Below are positions 1-5,689 of a DNA stretch of 7,693 bases, piece by piece. A model generated the notes under the pieces. That model was given only the letters and a program-made list of their open reading frames with translations. It did not search any database and was not told where the DNA came from. Origin of the DNA: Candidatus Pelagibacter sp. (lineage in GTDB: Bacteria > Pseudomonadota > Alphaproteobacteria > Pelagibacterales > Pelagibacteraceae). How positions within the stretch are numbered: the first letter of the stretch is position 1; every line of letters begins with the position of its first letter. Location of the stretch: assembly GCA_016777545.1 (NCBI GenBank), contig JADHRH010000042.1, positions 1-7,693 on the forward strand, written 5' to 3'. Both the position numbers and the translations under genes were made by a program.

Positions 1-1645
1 TAACGATATTCAATCTGACTATTATCAAATACCTCAGAGTGATTTAGCAAAAATAAAAGAAGAAGAAGAAAAAGCCAGAGAAGAACTATTAAAAAAAAGC
101 GAGCTAGAAGAACAAAAAAATATTAACGAGGGTAATCTTGATATTAATGATCCAGTTGAAGTAAAACTTGAATCTGAATTTGAAACAAATGATCAGATAA
201 CAGAAGGGAGTGACACTCCAATTACAGATGCTACTCAAGTAGATGGAGATAAAGAACAACCTTCTCCTGCATTACACGGTAGAAAACCTGAAACCAGATT
301 TAGATCTAAAAGATATAAGATACAAGAAGTTATAAAACCTAACCAAGTAATTTTAATACAAGTTTTAAAAGATGAAAGAGGACAAAAAGGTGCTGCGTTG
401 AGTACTTTTATTTCTATAGCAGGTAAATATATTGTCCTAATGCCCAATACACCAAAAGGTGGTGGCATATCTCGTAAAATATTTAACCCAGGAGAAAGAA
501 AAAAAATTAGAACTATTTTAAACGATATAGTTATTCCAAAAGAAATGGGGCTTATTGTAAGAACTGCAGGATCAAACAAAACAAAAAATGATATTGATCA
601 TGATCTTCAAACTTTGATTAAAACTTGGAATGAAATTAAAGAAAATGCATTAAACTCTATAGCTCCATCATTAATCCATCAAGAAAGTGATATTATAAAA
701 AGAACTTTGAGAGATATGTATGATGAAAGCACAAATAGTATCGTCATTGAAGGTAATGAAGGTTACAAAAAGGCCCAAAACTTTATGAAGTTAATGATGC
801 CCTCTCATGTAAAAAAAATAAAAAAATATAGAGAAAAAGTTCCTTTATTTTTTAAAGAGAACATTGAAGAAAAATTAAATCAAATTTATGACTCAGAAAT
901 AAAACTAAAATCAGGAGGTTACCTAGTTATAAATCCAACTGAAGCACTAGTTTCAATTGATATAAATTCAGGAAGCTCTATTAAACAAAAAAATGTAGAA
1001 AGTACTGCTTTAGACACTAATCTTGAGGCAGCAGAAGAGATATCTCGACAAATAAAAATAAGAGATCTGTCTGGTCTAATTATTATTGATTTTATTGATA
1101 TGTTGAGTTTTGGAAATAGAAGGTTGGTTGAGAGAAAACTTAAAGAACAATGCAGAACTGATAGGGCAAGAATTCAAATTGGAAGAATTAGTACATTTGG
1201 ACTTTTAGAAATGTCCAGACAAAGATTAAGGGAAAGTGCTGTAAAATGGAAAGTTACTCTTACAGATGAGTCTTTTGCGATGAAGATTCTTAAATTAGTC
1301 GAGGTTAAAGCTGTTTTAACAAAAGCAAAATTTGTAGAACTTAAGATTTGCGAAAAGATATCGGACTTTATGAAAGAAAACTTTATTGAAGATTTAAAGT
1401 ATTTTGAAGAAAAAAACTTAATTAAGATCGATATAATTGCAGATAACAGTCTTATTATTCCTGAATACATAATTGATCTTCAAAACAAAACTAAAAAAAC
1501 AATAGAAATAGTTCAACATATAGAAAAGTTAAAAAATCTAGAAGAGCAAAAAAAAGAAGTTAAATCTTTTGAAAGTCCTATTAAAAAAAAGCCTTATAAA
1601 AAACCTTTTTTTAAAAAGAAATTTTTTAAAAAACCTGTAGCTTAG
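1..1645 (+). CDS. rne: Ribonuclease E (RNase E/G family), 5'-truncated by the window edge
   Basis: Single-strand-specific endoribonuclease that starts mRNA decay and processes rRNA and tRNA precursors. The reading frame is open from base 2, giving 547 visible residues; roughly the first 70 of the protein lie outside. The visible part starts inside the S1 RNA-binding domain (SDYYQIP). A charged insertion (about residues 12-103) follows, then the S1 domain resumes at RYKIQEVI. The 5'-sensor/RNase H-like region and the catalytic core come next. SIDINSG carries the metal ligand Asp320 with Asn322, and IIIDFIDM carries Asp363. The 43-residue gap between the two Asp equals that between D303 and D346 of E. 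coli. [16 protein letters not shown] is the conserved end of the DNase I-like core. Two features are odd: the CPxC zinc-link after RQRL is absent, and the protein ends about 140 residues after the core in a Lys/Pro/Phe-rich tail instead of a long degradosome scaffold. RNase G is the alternative, but the S1 insertion and basic tail favour RNase E. The stop overlaps that of thiG. Confidence 0.93.
   Translation, partial: NDIQSDYYQIPQSDLAKIKEEEEKAREELLKKSELEEQKNINEGNLDINDPVEVKLESEFETNDQITEGSDTPITDATQVDGDKEQPSPALHGRKPETRFRSKRYKIQEVIKPNQVILIQVLKDERGQKGAALSTFISIAGKYIVLMPNTPKGGGISRKIFNPGERKKIRTILNDIVIPKEMGLIVRTAGSNKTKNDIDHDLQTLIKTWNEIKENALNSIAPSLIHQESDIIKRTLRDMYDESTNSIVIEGNEGYKKAQNFMKLMMPSHVKKIKKYREKVPLFFKENIEEKLNQIYDSEIKLKSGGYLVINPTEALVSIDINSGSSIKQKNVESTALDTNLEAAEEISRQIKIRDLSGLIIIDFIDMLSFGNRRLVERKLKEQCRTDRARIQIGRISTFGLLEMSRQRLRESAVKWKVTLTDESFAMKILKLVEVKAVLTKAKFVELKICEKISDFMKENFIEDLKYFEEKNLIKIDIIADNSLIIPEYIIDLQNKTKKTIEIVQHIEKLKNLEEQKKEVKSFESPIKKKPYKKPFFKKKFFKKPVA
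35..310 (+). other. Low-complexity charged insertion inside the S1 domain of RNase E
   Basis: About 90 codons rich in Glu, Asp, Lys, Asn and Gln separate two halves of the S1 fold. The first half ends at DYYQIP; the second starts at RYKIQEVIK. The first third is a Glu/Lys run likely to form a charged helix ([20 protein letters not shown]). The rest is acidic and Thr/Asn/Pro-rich, so probably disordered, and it closes with a basic patch ([12 protein letters not shown]). Alphaproteobacterial RNase E proteins commonly carry an insertion here; its function is not known to me. Confidence 0.7.
1583..1642 (+). other. Basic Lys/Pro/Phe tail of RNase E
   Basis: The last 20 residues consist almost wholly of Lys, Phe and Pro with one Tyr, built from repeated KKP and FFKK units ([17 protein letters not shown]) and ending PVA. 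At DNA level this is alternating A and T runs, including two copies of AAAAAACCT. The tail replaces the several-hundred-residue scaffold of larger RNase E proteins. RNA binding or membrane contact would fit the composition, but that is inference. Confidence 0.6.
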
Positions 1646-2415
1646 ATAATTCCAGTTTTTGGAGAAGATGCGCTACCGTAAATAGATTTTTCTATACGAC
1701 CTGCTAAATAAGATTGTCTTCCAGCAATCACTCCATTCTTAAATGCCAATGCCATTTGAAATGGTTTTTTAGCTTTAGCGATTGCAGTATTAGCCAATAC
1801 TCCATCACAACCTAACTCCATAGCAATAGCTGCGTCTGACGCTTGTCCTAAGCCAGCATCAATTATCAAAGGAAGCTTTGTTTGGCTTCTTATTATTTTT
1901 ATGTTTGTTGTATTTTGAATCCCAAGTCCAGATCCTATAGGTGCTGCAAGAGGCATGATCGCACAAGCTCCTACATTCTCTAATCTTTTAGCCATTAAAG
2001 GATCATCATTACAGTAAACCATTACTCTAAATCCTTCTCTAGTTAAAACTTCTGTAGATTTTAATGTTTCAATCATATCTGGAAATAAATTTTTTTTATC
2101 TCCTAAAACCTCAAGTTTTACCAGTTTCCATCCACCAATTTCTCTTGCTAAACGTAATGTTCTAAGAGCCTCTTCAGAATTAAAGCAGCCAGCAGTGTTT
2201 GGTAAGTAAGTTATTTTTTTTGGATCAATGTAGTCCATCAATAAAGGTTTTTTTTTATCAGAAATGTTTACTCTTCTCACAGCAACAGTGACAATTTCTG
2301 CTCCAGATAATTTAATAGCTTTTGCACATTCTGCCATACTTTTATATTTTCCTGTTCCAACTATTAATCTGGAATTAAATTTTTTTTTATCAATTATTAA
2401 TTTATCGTTAACCAA
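1642..2415 (-). CDS. thiG: Thiazole synthase ThiG
   Basis: Cytoplasmic enzyme that makes the thiazole phosphate half of thiamin from 1-deoxy-D-xylulose 5-phosphate, a glycine-derived imine and sulfur carried as ThiS thiocarboxylate. The 257 residues match the family's usual length and form one (beta/alpha)8 barrel. Visible hallmarks are RLIVGTGKY near the N-terminus, [11 protein letters not shown], the Schiff-base lysine K100 in [22 protein letters not shown] (about 155-165), and the phosphate-binding DAGLG and NTAIA (186-213). The start codon is TTG; no ATG lies between it and the thiS stop. A strong Shine-Dalgarno GGAGG sits 9 nt upstream, inside the end of thiS, and the genes are 2 nt apart, so translation is probably coupled. 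The gene runs tail to tail into rne with stops overlapping. No thiE, thiO or thiF is attached. Confidence 0.95.
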   Translation of the reverse strand: MVNDKLIIDKKKFNSRLIVGTGKYKSMAECAKAIKLSGAEIVTVAVRRVNISDKKKPLLMDYIDPKKITYLPNTAGCFNSEEALRTLRLAREIGGWKLVKLEVLGDKKNLFPDMIETLKSTEVLTREGFRVMVYCNDDPLMAKRLENVGACAIMPLAAPIGSGLGIQNTTNIKIIRSQTKLPLIIDAGLGQASDAAIAMELGCDGVLANTAIAKAKKPFQMALAFKNGVIAGRQSYLAGRIEKSIYGSASSPKTGII

Positions 2416-2417
2416 TT

Positions 2418-2636
2418 TTATCCACCTCCAATAAAATGAACAATTTCTATTTTGTCATTATTTTTTAGTTTTATTGTTTTTAAATTATTTTTATCTATTA
2501 TTTCTTGATTTAATTCAATTGCTACTTTTTTAAGAGGTATTTTTAGTTCTTTTAAAAAAATAGAAAGGCTTAAATTTTCATTTATCGTTGAAAATTTACC
2601 ATTTAATTTAATTTTTATTTTTTTTATTTTTTTCAT
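2418..2636 (-). CDS. thiS: Sulfur carrier protein ThiS
   Basis: A 72-residue ubiquitin-like protein. Its C-terminal glycine is adenylated by ThiF and converted to a thiocarboxylate that donates sulfur to ThiG. The evidence is the small size, the beta-grasp pattern (a basic N-terminal strand [10 protein letters not shown], then a helix, then the strand [12 protein letters not shown]), the diagnostic terminal Gly-Gly, and its place directly upstream of thiG. The start is the ATG at 2634-2636. The frame stays open 67 codons further upstream, but that extension lies antisense to aroQ, does not look like ThiS, and would exceed the family's normal 65-75 residues, so I reject it. Lysine and asparagine are unusually frequent, as expected at this base composition. 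No clear Shine-Dalgarno sequence precedes the ATG. Confidence 0.92.
   Translation of the reverse strand: MKKIKKIKIKLNGKFSTINENLSLSIFLKELKIPLKKVAIELNQEIIDKNNLKTIKLKNNDKIEIVHFIGGG
2421..2429 (-). promoter_or_regulatory. Shine-Dalgarno of thiG, inside the Gly codons of thiS
   Basis: Read on the minus strand, the bases are GGAGGTGGA, directly followed by the thiS stop TAA, two A, and the TTG start of thiG. GGAGG lies 9 nt from the TTG. The same bases encode the three terminal glycines of ThiS. It is the best ribosome-binding site in the window, and it supports the non-ATG start. Confidence 0.75.
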
Positions 2637-2652
2637 AATGTATAAGAATTTG

Positions 2653-3102
2653 ATGAGTAATAATATTATAATTATTAATGGTCCTAATCTTAATCTATTA
2701 GGTGAAAGAGAACAATCACAATATGGATCAATAACTTTTGATAAGTTAAAAGAAAATTGTTTAGGTAAAGCTAAAGATTTAAATATTAATTTAGAATTTT
2801 CCCAGTCAAATATAGAAGGTGAAATAGTTACAACCATCCAAGAGGCTAAAAGTAAATTTGATGGTATAATTATTAATGCTGCAGGTTTTACACATACATC
2901 TGTAGCTATCAGGGATGCTTTAGATATTTATAAAAAACCAATTATTGAACTTCACATATCAAATATATATAAAAGGGAAGAATTTAGACGCAAATCTTTA
3001 ATCAGCGATATTGCTACTGGTGGAATTTTTGGATTAGGTGATAATGGTTATATTTTAGCCATAATTGCAATGCAAAACATGTTACAAAATGAAAATAGAT
3101 AA
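2653..3102 (+). CDS. aroQ: Type II 3-dehydroquinate dehydratase
   Basis: Catalyses the third step of the shikimate pathway, 3-dehydroquinate to 3-dehydroshikimate, as a cytoplasmic dodecamer. The protein is 149 residues, the normal length. Motifs in order are NGPNLNLLGERE (9-20), SNIEGE (52-57), NAAGFTHTSVAIRDAL (75-90), ELHISN (99-104) and REEFRRKS (108-115). Starting at the ATG at 2653 puts Arg19, Tyr24, Asn75, His81, Asp88, His101 and Arg112 at the same numbers as the active-site residues of the Mycobacterium tuberculosis enzyme. That is why I prefer it to an in-frame ATG 15 nt upstream at 2638. The usual SNHEGE motif reads SNIEGE here. It is first gene of an operon with accB and accC, its last 14 nt overlapping accB. 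No strong ribosome-binding site precedes either start. Confidence 0.95.
   Translation: MSNNIIIINGPNLNLLGEREQSQYGSITFDKLKENCLGKAKDLNINLEFSQSNIEGEIVTTIQEAKSKFDGIIINAAGFTHTSVAIRDALDIYKKPIIELHISNIYKREEFRRKSLISDIATGGIFGLGDNGYILAIIAMQNMLQNENR
2665..2670 (-). promoter_or_regulatory. Possible -10 element for thiSG, inside aroQ
   Basis: On the minus strand there is a perfect TATAAT about 29 nt upstream of the thiS ATG, within the first codons of aroQ. No good -35 hexamer is seen at the right distance, and such hexamers arise often by chance in A+T-rich DNA. It is listed because the 16-bp gap between the two genes forces the thiSG promoter to lie inside aroQ. Confidence 0.2.
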
Positions 3103-3514
3103 AAATATTATTAAAGAATTAACTGACTACTTAAATGAATTCAATTTAACTGAAATTGAATACACTGATAAAGATACTAAGATAAAAGTATCAAAATCGA
3201 ATCCAACTAGTTCAAATCAAACTGTAAGTGTTGCTGCTTCAACACCAGCCCTTGATACAGTTAAGTCAACTGTTGTTTCTGGAACTGAAGTTAAATCCCC
3301 TATTATTGGTACAGCTTATCTTGCGGCAGAACCTGGTGGTAAAAAGTTTGTAGAAGTTGGTAAAAAAATTAAAAAAGGTGAAACGGTTATGATAGTTGAG
3401 GCTATGAAAACTATGAACCATGTTCCATCAACAGCAGATGGAATTATAAAAGAAATCTGTGTAGAAGATGGCCAACCTGTTGAATACGGCCAAACTATTA
3501 TCATCGTAGAGTAA
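3089..3514 (+). CDS. accB: Biotin carboxyl carrier protein of acetyl-CoA carboxylase
   Basis: Carries the covalently bound biotin that shuttles carboxyl groups from biotin carboxylase (AccC) to the carboxyltransferase, making malonyl-CoA for fatty-acid synthesis. The 141-residue protein has three parts: an N-terminal helical/strand region starting MKIDKNIIKEL (about 1-37), a Ser/Thr/Ala/Val linker (about 38-68), and the biotinyl domain (about 69-141). Lys107 in EAMKTMN is the biotin site, 34 residues from the C-terminus as in the family. KSPIIGTAY begins the biotinyl domain. The start at 3089 fits the MKID... beginning typical of alphaproteobacterial AccB; an open frame 24 nt upstream (MQCKTCYK) looks unrelated and lies deep in aroQ. 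The gene overlaps the aroQ end by 14 nt and shares one base with the accC start (TAATG), so translational coupling is likely. Confidence 0.96.
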   Translation: MKIDKNIIKELTDYLNEFNLTEIEYTDKDTKIKVSKSNPTSSNQTVSVAASTPALDTVKSTVVSGTEVKSPIIGTAYLAAEPGGKKFVEVGKKIKKGETVMIVEAMKTMNHVPSTADGIIKEICVEDGQPVEYGQTIIIVE

Positions 3515-4851
3515 TGTTTAAAAAAATTCTAATTGCAAACCGAGGGGAAATTGCAGTCAGAGTTATAAGAGCTTGCAAAGAATGGGGTATAGCAACTGTC
3601 GCTGTTCATTCTGATGTTGATAAAGATAGTATGCATGTAAGACTGGCGGATGAAAGTGTATGCATTGGCTCACACCAACCTGCAAATAGTTATTTAAATA
3701 TCCCAGCTTTGATGTCAGCAATAGAACTTACAAAAGCAGAAGCGGTTCACCCTGGATATGGTTTTTTATCTGAAAATGCAAATTTTGCTAAAGTACTAGA
3801 GGAAAATAATATTAAATTTATTGGTGCTTCTTCAAAACTCATAGAGATGATGGGAGATAAAATTCAAGCAAAAAAAATTGCAAAAGAACATGGTCTACCT
3901 GTTATTGAAGGTTCTGAAGGCGGAATAACAGACATAAAGGCAGCCAAAGAACTTTGTAAAAAAATAGGCTTTCCAGTTCTGATTAAAGCATCCGCAGGTG
4001 GTGGAGGCAAGGGAATGAAAATCGTTCGTAAAGAAGAAGAATTTGAAACATTATTTTCAACAGCAAAGTCTGAAGCACAAAAATATTTTGGCAATGATGA
4101 AATTTATATTGAGAAATTTTTCCAAAATCCAAGACATATTGAAGTTCAGGTATTATCTGGAAAAAATAGAACAGTACATTTACATGAAAGAGACTGCTCA
4201 GTTCAAAGAAGACATCAAAAATTAATAGAAGAAACTCCTAGTCCAGTTTTAACAGATCAGATCAGAAAAGATCTTTTTGAAAGAACTGTAAATATGGTTA
4301 GTAAAATTGGTTATGAGGGGGCTGGAACTGTTGAATTTATATATGAAGATGGAAAATTTTATTTTCTAGAAATGAATACCCGAGTTCAAGTAGAGCATCC
4401 TGTAACTGAAATGGTAACTGGGATTGATATTATTAAAGAACAAATTTGGATAGCTTACACTGGTGAAACAGCTTTAAAACAAAGTGACATTAATCCTAGG
4501 GGGCATGCAATAGAATGTAGAATTAATGCAGAGGATGCGAGTAAAAATTTTCAACCTTCACCTGGAACTATAGGAATGTGTCACCAACCATCAGGTTTTA
4601 GAACAAGAGTAGATGGTGCAATTTTTCAAGGTTATAAAGTTACACCATTTTACGATAGTATGATTTGTAAAGTCATCACTCATGGCAGAAATAGAACTGA
4701 AGCAATACAAAGAATGAATCGATCTTTAGATGAATTTGTCATTGAAGGAATAACAACAACAATACCTCTTCATAAAATTTTACTAAATCATAAAAAATTT
4801 GTTGAGTCAGACTTTAATGTTAGCTGGCTAGATAATGAAAAAGTATTTTAA
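3514..4851 (+). CDS. accC: Biotin carboxylase subunit of acetyl-CoA carboxylase
   Basis: Carboxylates the biotin on AccB using ATP and bicarbonate, the first half-reaction of acetyl-CoA carboxylase, in the cytoplasm. The 445 residues are the full usual length. In order: N-terminal domain starting KKILIANRGEIA (3-14) with HPGYGFLSEN (79-88); ATP-grasp domain with Lys159 and the glycine-rich loop GGGGKGM (162-168), RHIEVQV (207-213) and HERDCSVQRRHQK (224-236); metal and catalytic residues Glu274, Glu286, Asn288, Arg290, Gln292 and Glu294 in EMNTRVQVEHPVTEM; and Arg336 in ECRINAED. All active-site residues known from E. coli AccC appear intact, offset by about two. The ATG overlaps the accB stop (TAATG). 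At the other end its TAA overlaps the stop of the convergent DUF2155 gene, leaving no room for a terminator. The stand-alone size rules out pyruvate or propionyl-CoA carboxylase. Confidence 0.97.
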   Translation: MFKKILIANRGEIAVRVIRACKEWGIATVAVHSDVDKDSMHVRLADESVCIGSHQPANSYLNIPALMSAIELTKAEAVHPGYGFLSENANFAKVLEENNIKFIGASSKLIEMMGDKIQAKKIAKEHGLPVIEGSEGGITDIKAAKELCKKIGFPVLIKASAGGGGKGMKIVRKEEEFETLFSTAKSEAQKYFGNDEIYIEKFFQNPRHIEVQVLSGKNRTVHLHERDCSVQRRHQKLIEETPSPVLTDQIRKDLFERTVNMVSKIGYEGAGTVEFIYEDGKFYFLEMNTRVQVEHPVTEMVTGIDIIKEQIWIAYTGETALKQSDINPRGHAIECRINAEDASKNFQPSPGTIGMCHQPSGFRTRVDGAIFQGYKVTPFYDSMICKVITHGRNRTEAIQRMNRSLDEFVIEGITTTIPLHKILLNHKKFVESDFNVSWLDNEKVF

Positions 4852-5255
4852 TAACATCTTGTTAACCAAATATCATATACTGGGTGATCAAAAGGATTTA
4901 CTGAAGGACTAGATGAAAAAGTCCACCCATTAAATATAAACACTTCGTTGTTATCATTTTTAATCGTGTCTTTAACTTGAATATAAGCTGTAATTTCTGG
5001 GTTGTCATCAAATTCAGAGTTTTTGCATTTGAGACTTTTTATTAATAAACTTTTAAATCTTAGCTCCTCTCCTATCTTTAATTTTAAAAGATCAGTCTTT
5101 GAACTTACTTTATCTAAAATTTTTATTTCAACAAATTTTCCTTCATTATTTTCATTAGCTACTAGGGGTGATGATAAGCTTGTTAAAAAAAAATAAATTA
5201 AAAGAAATAAGAAACTAACTTTTCCAGATTGTATATTTTTTTTTAATAGGATCAT
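4848..5255 (-). CDS. DUF2155 family exported protein
   Basis: Member of an alphaproteobacterial family of unknown function. From the ATG at 5255 the protein has 135 residues: a basic n-region (KK), a hydrophobic stretch VSFLFLLIYFFLTSL (13-27), a plausible signal peptidase site after PLVA (about residue 33), and a small domain. The family is recognised by the strand pattern VEIKILDKV...LKLKIGEELRFKSL, a Cys after it (C77), FNGWTFSSSPSVNPFDHPVYDIWLTRC, and a second Cys (C134) next to the end. Outside the cytoplasm C77 and C134 could form a disulfide (inference). The frame is open further upstream (ATGs at 5279 and 5324), but 5255 gives the most normal signal peptide and the smallest overlap (41 nt) with the preceding NDUFA12 gene. 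The stop overlaps that of accC. Confidence 0.85.
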   Translation of the reverse strand: MILLKKNIQSGKVSFLFLLIYFFLTSLSSPLVANENNEGKFVEIKILDKVSSKTDLLKLKIGEELRFKSLLIKSLKCKNSEFDDNPEITAYIQVKDTIKNDNNEVFIFNGWTFSSSPSVNPFDHPVYDIWLTRCY

Positions 5256-5574
5256 TATTTTTATTAGGATGATAGGCATTCTCAGTACCCGTTTGATTTG
5301 ATTGATGCGGTTTTTGCCAATCATATTTTTTCAATTCATGATTGTTTTCAATTCTATTATTAGTGAAATGCATCCAAGAGTACCATTCATTAGGGATTTT
5401 CGATGCATCAATTTCATCACTGTAAATCACCCATCGTTTTCCAGATTTACTTTCGTAATATTTGTTGCCACTCAAATCTTTTCCAGCAAGTTTTCCGTAA
5501 AAAATAGTTTTTAATTTTGTACCTAGTGTTTCTTGGTTCCACCAAATGAAAATTTTTTTTAAAAGTGTCAACAT
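5215..5574 (-). CDS. NADH:ubiquinone oxidoreductase accessory subunit, NDUFA12 type (17.2 kDa)
   Basis: Homologue of mitochondrial NDUFA12/B17.2, one of the few supernumerary complex I subunits also found in alphaproteobacteria. It sits on the matrix/cytoplasmic arm, where it helps assembly and stability. The 119 residues show the family signature in order: KKIFIWWNQETLGTKL (6-21), FYGKLAGKDLSGNKYYESK (25-43), KRWVIYSDEIDASKIPNEWY (46-65), SWMHFT (66-71), YDWQKPHQSNQTGTENAYHP (84-103), and a Trp near the end (YTIWKS). It is somewhat short; the GKRWVIY junction (45-51) lacks the extra loop seen in many relatives. The start is the ATG at 5572-5574. It is first gene of a two-gene unit with the DUF2155 gene, which begins inside its last codons; the two families are often neighbours in alphaproteobacteria. 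No strong Shine-Dalgarno sequence is visible. Confidence 0.9.
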   Translation of the reverse strand: MLTLLKKIFIWWNQETLGTKLKTIFYGKLAGKDLSGNKYYESKSGKRWVIYSDEIDASKIPNEWYSWMHFTNNRIENNHELKKYDWQKPHQSNQTGTENAYHPNKNNDPIKKKYTIWKS

Positions 5575-5689
5575 ATTATTTTATTAATTCTTCAATCCTA
5601 AATTGTATTATTTAAATTAGACTAAAGTAAGGATTTGTATATAAATTAATTATCTTACGATTCAAAATAAAAAATTAATTAAAGGAAAA
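5575..5689. promoter_or_regulatory. Divergent intergenic region with candidate promoters for both flanks
   Basis: This 115-bp, almost pure A/T region is the only intergenic space of note in the window and must serve two divergent genes. To the right, TTAGAC (5617-5622), 17 bp, then TATAAA (5640-5645) is a reasonable sigma70-like pair. To the left, TTGAAT (minus strand, 5660-5665), 16 bp, then TATATA (5638-5643) is another. The two -10 candidates overlap on the self-complementary TATATA, so the promoters might compete. Both are matches by eye in A+T-rich DNA and could be chance. I see no riboswitch, tRNA or hairpin terminator here. Confidence 0.35.
5682..5686 (+). promoter_or_regulatory. Shine-Dalgarno-like AAGGA before the NrdJ-C-like gene
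   Basis: AAGGA lies 3 nt before the ATG at 5690 in a purine-only run. The spacing is short, but it is the only purine-rich site nearby and agrees with the chosen start. Confidence 0.5.

Noticed and set aside
235..579. Minus-strand open frame of 114 codons inside rne
   Set aside because: Antisense to a clear S1/RNase E region, with no family resemblance and no ribosome-binding site; the same holds for the other long antisense frames within rne, accB and accC.
1575..1642. A/T runs and repeated AAAAAACCT near the rne end, considered as a terminator or repeat element
   Set aside because: They are explained by Lys/Phe/Pro codons of the basic tail; no G+C stem can be formed.
2637..2837. Upstream extension of the thiS frame (67 more codons, including a hydrophobic stretch)
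   Set aside because: It is antisense to aroQ and would double the normal ThiS length. The hydrophobic run LIIIILLLIKFLYI is the complement of A+T-rich aroQ codons (NIIIINGPNLN region), so it is a shadow.
4852..4864. Small hairpin TAACA-TCT-TGTTA just after accC, considered as a terminator
   Set aside because: The stem has five pairs, only one of them G-C, there is no adjacent T-run, and it lies inside the codons for the conserved RCY end of the DUF2155 protein.
5002..5514. Two plus-strand open frames (5002-5196 and 5302-5514) opposite the DUF2155 and NDUFA12 genes
   Set aside because: Both are complements of well-supported genes and have no recognisable features; long frames without stops are not unexpected opposite such genes.
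5643..5681. Direct repeat AAATTAATTA (5643-5652 and 5672-5681), considered as a regulator-binding site
   Set aside because: Ten A/T-only bases in a region nearly devoid of G and C can recur by chance; no dyad with specific G/C positions supports an operator.
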